Shown piece by piece: positions 60,441-64,000 of a DNA stretch of 64,000 bases. The position numbers and the translations under genes were made by a program. The stretch spans positions 434,001-498,000 of the forward strand of contig NZ_JBQHTG010000001.1 of the NCBI RefSeq assembly GCF_052065835.1, given 5' to 3'. The notes under the pieces are model-generated. The model saw nothing but the letters and a program-made list of their open reading frames with translations. It was not told the DNA's origin and searched no databases. Positions within the stretch are counted from its first letter, which is position 1; each line of letters starts with the position of its first letter. This DNA comes from Laedolimicola sp934402125 (GTDB lineage: Bacteria; Bacillota; Clostridia; Lachnospirales; Lachnospiraceae).

Positions 60441-61385
60441 CTACTTCTCTTTCTCCTCGTCATCAAAGCCGCGAATCTGATCAATCAGGAAGGGCGGCCG
60501 GTTTCTCGCCGCGTCAAAGGCTCTCCAGATATATTCGCCCAGAATTCCCAGCATTACCATGGTCACGCCGAAGGAAAACAGCATCAATACCATCATGGAC
60601 GTCCAGCCCGGTACGTCCTCCACGCCGGTCAGCCGCTGTACCATCAGTACGATGGCCCAGATCACTGCTCCTGCCGCGTAGACGCCGCCCAATCCGCTCA
60701 TAAAGCGGACCGGAAAATAGGAGAAGCTCATCATGGAATCCACAACCAGCTTGATTTTCTTGGAAAGCGTCCACCGGGATTCTCCGATCTCTCTGGCCTT
60801 TCTGTGGAAATACACCTTCTCTGTCTTGAAACCCACCCAGAGCACTTGCAGGGTCAGCGCGGAATTCTTCTCGTCCAGCATCAGCAGTACTTCAATGACC
60901 TGACGGTCCAGAAGATAACAGTCGAAGCCGCCCTTGGGCATATTTTTCATGATCAGCTTCCGGGTAATGGTATAATACAGGTTCGCAAAGAACTTCTGGA
61001 TAGCGCCCTCGTCCCGATCCGCGCGCACGGCCAGGACTACCTTATTGCCCTCTTTCCATTTCTCATAAAGCTGCAGAATCAGCTCCGAATCCTCCTGCAG
61101 ATCGGCCTGCTTGGTTACCGCGCAGTCGCCGGTACAGACAGAAAGTCCAGCCAGAATTGCGGAATGCTCGCCAAAGTTTCTGGAAAGCTTTACCAGTCTC
61201 ACCTTGTCGTCCATATCCCGGATCTGGTTCATGATTTCCCAGGAATTATCTCCGGATCCGTCGTCTACAAATACAATCTCATAATCCTCCAGCTTGTGTA
61301 GGATCTTTTCTTTCATATCCTCATAGAGGAGCATCAGGGTGTCGGAGTTCCAGTATACCGGAACTATAATCGAAAGCTTACTCAT
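60441..61385 (-). CDS. GT2 polyprenyl-phosphate glycosyltransferase (paralogue)
   Basis: 314 residues with the same plan as the adjacent GT2: LSIIVPVYWNSDTLMLLYED, VDDGSGDNSWE, and two C-terminal helices (about 228-285). The DXD position reads KQADLQED, with Gln-Ala in place of the usual Asp-Val. It probably uses a different nucleotide sugar, perhaps the amino-deoxyhexose made by the next two genes. Its start overlaps the FdtA-like gene stop by 4 bases. Confidence 0.9.
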   Translation of the reverse strand: MSKLSIIVPVYWNSDTLMLLYEDMKEKILHKLEDYEIVFVDDGSGDNSWEIMNQIRDMDDKVRLVKLSRNFGEHSAILAGLSVCTGDCAVTKQADLQEDSELILQLYEKWKEGNKVVLAVRADRDEGAIQKFFANLYYTITRKLIMKNMPKGGFDCYLLDRQVIEVLLMLDEKNSALTLQVLWVGFKTEKVYFHRKAREIGESRWTLSKKIKLVVDSMMSFSYFPVRFMSGLGGVYAAGAVIWAIVLMVQRLTGVEDVPGWTSMMVLMLFSFGVTMVMLGILGEYIWRAFDAARNRPPFLIDQIRGFDDEEKEK

Positions 61386-61804
61386 CGTCTGCGGGTTCCT
61401 CCCACCTCTTTGATAAATTCATCATAATCGCGGATATATTCATGACCGTCGTAGTGGGTATTGGCCAGTACCAGAAGTACGGAATCCGCGCTGAAATCGT
61501 ACATATCCTTCCACAGCATGGTCGGCAGGTAAAGTCCCATACGGGGACGGTTCAGCTCGATGATCTCCTCCTCGAAGCCATTGTCCACCCGGACCTTGCT
61601 GGAGCCGCTCACATTGATAAGGACAAATTCCGAATTGCGGTTGGCATGCTGGCCACGGATTACCTCGCTGTCGGAGCCATAGATGTAGAACACTCTCTGA
61701 ATCTCGAAAGGAATATCCTGCGCTCCCTCCACTACTACCAGTTTTCCGCGCTCGTCGCCCAGATCGCCGAATTCCAGAATCTTATACTGCTCTTTAATAC
61801 TCAT
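61382..61804 (-). CDS. WxcM/FdtA-like dTDP-hexulose 3,4-ketoisomerase (cupin)
   Basis: 140 residues with a cupin fold. FYIYGSDSEVIRGQHANRNSEFVLINVSG and PTMLWKDMYDFSADSVLLVLAN match FdtA/QdtA sugar ketoisomerases, which turn dTDP-4-keto-6-deoxyglucose into the 3-keto isomer. The active-site His is in RGQHANR. The next upstream gene is the matching aminotransferase, which strongly supports the role. Whether the product is Fuc- or Qui-type cannot be told. Confidence 0.88.
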   Translation of the reverse strand: MSIKEQYKILEFGDLGDERGKLVVVEGAQDIPFEIQRVFYIYGSDSEVIRGQHANRNSEFVLINVSGSSKVRVDNGFEEEIIELNRPRMGLYLPTMLWKDMYDFSADSVLLVLANTHYDGHEYIRDYDEFIKEVGGTRRR

Positions 61805-61839
61805 ATTCTCTCTCCCAGATTTGATAAAATGCGTAACGC

Positions 61840-62931
61840 TTAGAAAGCATTGATTGCGTCAATTACATAGGACTGCTCTTCCTCTGTCATGCCATTGTAC
61901 ATGGGCAGGGAAAGCACCTGTGAAGCATACTGCTCGGTAATCGGCAGATCACCCTTCTTATGTCCCAGATATTGATATGCCTCGGACAGATGGGGCGGAA
62001 TCGGATAATGGATAATCGTTCCAATCTCCTTTTCTGCCAGATACTGCATAAGCTTATCCCGGGCCTCGCTTCTTACCACAAACTGATGCCATACAGCGGT
62101 CGCTCCCTGCTGTACCTCCGGCAGAATCAGCTTGTCGTTATGGATCTCAGACAGATAACGGGCCGCGATCCGGCTGCGCTCCTCCTCACACTCCTCTACA
62201 TGGCGCAGACGCACACGCAGAAGGCCTGCCTGCAGCTCATCCAGACGGGAATTGGCTCCGACTACTTTATTATAATAGCGCTTCTCGCTTCCGTAATTGC
62301 GGAATACACGGAAATCCTCCGCCAGACCCGCATCCTTTACCACCACGCCGCCGCCGTCGCCGAAGGCTCCGATGTTCTTGGATGGATAGAAGGAAAAGCA
62401 GCCCACATCTCCGAAGGTACCGGTCATCTGACCATCGAAGCAGGCTCCATGGGACTGGGCACAGTCCTCCACCAGCTTCAGATTGTACTTTTCTGTCAGC
62501 TTCTTCACCTCTGCCATATTGGAGGCCTGACCGTAGAGATGGACCACCAGAATCGCTTTTGTGCGCTCGGTAATCTTCTCCTCAATCTTCGATACATCGA
62601 TGTTGTAATATGCATTCGGCTCTACGAAAACCGGAGTGGCGCCGTTCATGGTAATTCCCATCACGCTGGCAATGTAGGTATTGCCCTGGACGATGACCTC
62701 GTCGCCTTTGCCGATCCCCAGCAGCCGGAAGGCAATCCACAGCGCGTCCAGGCCGCTTGCCAGACCTACGCAGTGATTGCCGCCTGTATAGGCCGCAAAT
62801 TCTTCCTCAAAGCTCTTTACTTCATTGCCCAGCACATACCAGCCGGAACGAAGCACCTCCAGAGCCTTTGCCTCAAACTCCTCCTGATACCGGAAGAAGC
62901 CTCTATCCATACGATTTGCCATAATTTTCAT
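61840..62931 (-). CDS. DegT/DnrJ/EryC1-type sugar aminotransferase (FdtB/QdtB-like)
   Basis: 363 residues, PLP-dependent. It has NHCVGLASGLDALWIA, EDCAQSHGACFDGQ, the PLP-lysine block SFYPSKNIGAFGDGG and the C-terminal YASQVLSLPMYNGMTEEE. Paired with the ketoisomerase, it would form a dTDP-3-amino-3,6-dideoxyhexose for a surface glycan. An N-acetyltransferase (FdtC) to finish the sugar is not seen within the window. Confidence 0.92.
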   Translation of the reverse strand: MKIMANRMDRGFFRYQEEFEAKALEVLRSGWYVLGNEVKSFEEEFAAYTGGNHCVGLASGLDALWIAFRLLGIGKGDEVIVQGNTYIASVMGITMNGATPVFVEPNAYYNIDVSKIEEKITERTKAILVVHLYGQASNMAEVKKLTEKYNLKLVEDCAQSHGACFDGQMTGTFGDVGCFSFYPSKNIGAFGDGGGVVVKDAGLAEDFRVFRNYGSEKRYYNKVVGANSRLDELQAGLLRVRLRHVEECEEERSRIAARYLSEIHNDKLILPEVQQGATAVWHQFVVRSEARDKLMQYLAEKEIGTIIHYPIPPHLSEAYQYLGHKKGDLPITEQYASQVLSLPMYNGMTEEEQSYVIDAINAF

Positions 62932-63003
62932 GTTACAGCTGCCTCACTTTCTATCTTCTGCAAATGCTCTTAAAAAAGAGCAGAGTTCTCCATTTAAAAC
63001 ACA

Positions 63004-64000
63004 TTACTCATATTTATCATCATAACACGCAGTGAAAATTTCGTCAATCGGCTTTCCTTCCGCTTCCACCAATAGCCTTGTCAGCTTCTCTGCCCCGTTT
63101 CCATTCAGATGATCCACGTCGATATAATCCTCTGCCGTCAGCTGCAGGTATTCCGTCTTTGCCAGATTAAAATCCAGATATCCCACCCCATAACGCCTGG
63201 CCAGCTCCTTCACATAGGCATGGGCCGGATCGTAGGGACCGATGGCTTCCAGATACTGATCCAGACTGGGCGCCGTCACAAACACCAGTCGGATTCCCTG
63301 TTTTCTGCAGAAATCCACGATTTTTTCTATATAAGAGACCGGATACACCGTATCCAGCTTCATGTCATCGGCTACTTTCCCGAAATTGTCCCACCAGGTA
63401 ATGGCCTCCGCATCCAGCTTGGCATCTGACCACACGAAGCCTCTGCCTGCGTATCGATCCGCTTCCACCGTCACCGGCGCGTAACTGCGGTAGCCTTCTG
63501 TCTGCTTTTTCTCCAGATTTTCCTTCAGATAAGCCGGATCGCCCAGTTTCTGCCAGTTCCGGCGGAAGGGGAAAAAGCGGTTGGTATAGTTCTTCGCCTC
63601 CGTGGTGGTCAGCAGAAAGGAAAGCTTATGAAAAGAAGGCCGCATATAATCCGTTATGATATTGGCCTGCACCAGATCCCGGTCGCTGCTGTCCATAAAC
63701 AGGAATTTGTAGTGCATATCCAGATAGACCGTCTTCAGATCGTAAAGTCTGGCTGCTTCCCGCAGCAGATAATAAGAGGTGTCATAATTTTGTGAGGAAG
63801 AACCCAGATTGTAGGCGCTGTTTCCGGTCAGTTCTTCATAAAGCTCCGGGTCATAGGCCCGGTAGCAATGGGAGCTGCCCAGGAACAGAGTATCCATTTT
63901 CTCGCCTGCGTCGGCGCGCTCATAGAGCTCATGCATGGTTAGTCTTGTATAACTCTGGCTGTCGTCCACCAGAAGATAATTACAGAGTCTGATGAGGCCG
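63004..64000 (-). CDS. SGNH-like/DUF1574-like protein, N-terminus outside window
   Basis: About 332 visible residues. The frame remains open to the window edge (preceding residues read GLIRLCNYLLVDDSQS, probably the end of a transmembrane segment), so the start at GTG 63969 is not assumed. It has DTLFLGSSHCYRAYDPELYEELTG with the Ser of an SGNH-like block, YNLGSSSQNYDTSYYL, and DVDHLNGNGAEKLTRLL with Asp-His near the C-terminus. This suits a polysaccharide O-acetylation accessory or esterase of the AlgJ/DltD-like type; function unproven. Confidence 0.75.
   Translation of the reverse strand, partial: GLIRLCNYLLVDDSQSYTRLTMHELYERADAGEKMDTLFLGSSHCYRAYDPELYEELTGNSAYNLGSSSQNYDTSYYLLREAARLYDLKTVYLDMHYKFLFMDSSDRDLVQANIITDYMRPSFHKLSFLLTTTEAKNYTNRFFPFRRNWQKLGDPAYLKENLEKKQTEGYRSYAPVTVEADRYAGRGFVWSDAKLDAEAITWWDNFGKVADDMKLDTVYPVSYIEKIVDFCRKQGIRLVFVTAPSLDQYLEAIGPYDPAHAYVKELARRYGVGYLDFNLAKTEYLQLTAEDYIDVDHLNGNGAEKLTRLLVEAEGKPIDEIFTACYDDKYE

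Overview
The window looks like a chromosomal segment of a gut-type Lachnospiraceae (Clostridium cluster XIVa) bacterium. The grounds are Gram-positive Shine-Dalgarno sites (AGGAGG) before most genes, tRNA genes without encoded CCA, two type III glutamine synthetases plus a type I enzyme paired with an ANTAR protein, DUF1700 and GLUG proteins, and a Clostridia-type mobilizable element. Species is not decided. Almost all chromosomal genes lie on the minus strand; the plus-strand exceptions are the interrupted PTS regulator, part of the inserted element and one membrane protein near 54.4 kb. There is no rRNA operon, CRISPR array or prophage.

Layout. 0-2.8 kb: dapF (cut by the window edge), ANTAR regulator, and glnA with a leader holding a hexaloop hairpin and a terminator. 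2.85-11.8 kb: tRNA-Pro, a Nudix/DUF3810/acyltransferase/ClpX-like group, HtrA protease, an antitoxin with a broken toxin, a seven-tRNA array, and yfcE-rdgB. 11.9-14.8 kb: secreted papain-like protease, THUMP RNA methyltransferase, rhodanese. 14.9-19.1 kb: tightly packed sugar PTS operon (EIICB, fumarase/aspartase-superfamily lyase, EIIA, HAD phosphatase). Its divergent PRD-type regulator is split by a 7.6 kb integrative mobilizable element (20337-27951). The element carries a Mef-type macrolide efflux gene with an attenuator leader, an XRE regulator, a RepA-like initiator, a MOBV relaxase, a MOBV nic site and a large serine recombinase. Joining the two flanks at a shared GT restores the regulator reading frame exactly.

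28.5-36.6 kb: a small Ser/Asn/Lys-rich protein, then an operon (cytidylate-kinase-like, MMPL transporter with a repetitive beta-helix-like tail, large GLUG/coiled-coil surface protein, DUF1700 protein), then five tRNAs. 36.6-40.9 kb: lysC, apgM-family gene and ACT regulator, then prfB with its programmed frameshift. 41-45.4 kb: two tandem glnN genes. 45.5-54.3 kb: housekeeping genes (lipid kinase, hisC, ABC exporter, nucleotidyltransferase, glmM, dus). 54.4-64 kb: surface-glycan region with two large GT-C-like membrane proteins, two GT2 enzymes, SGNH proteins and an FdtA/FdtB pair for a 3-amino-3,6-dideoxyhexose.

Themes: nitrogen assimilation is heavily represented (three glutamine synthetases, one probably under RNA antitermination). 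The PTS operon probably brings in an unusual amino- or acid-conjugated sugar, and its regulator is inactivated by a resistance-bearing mobile element. The right end builds and decorates an envelope polysaccharide.
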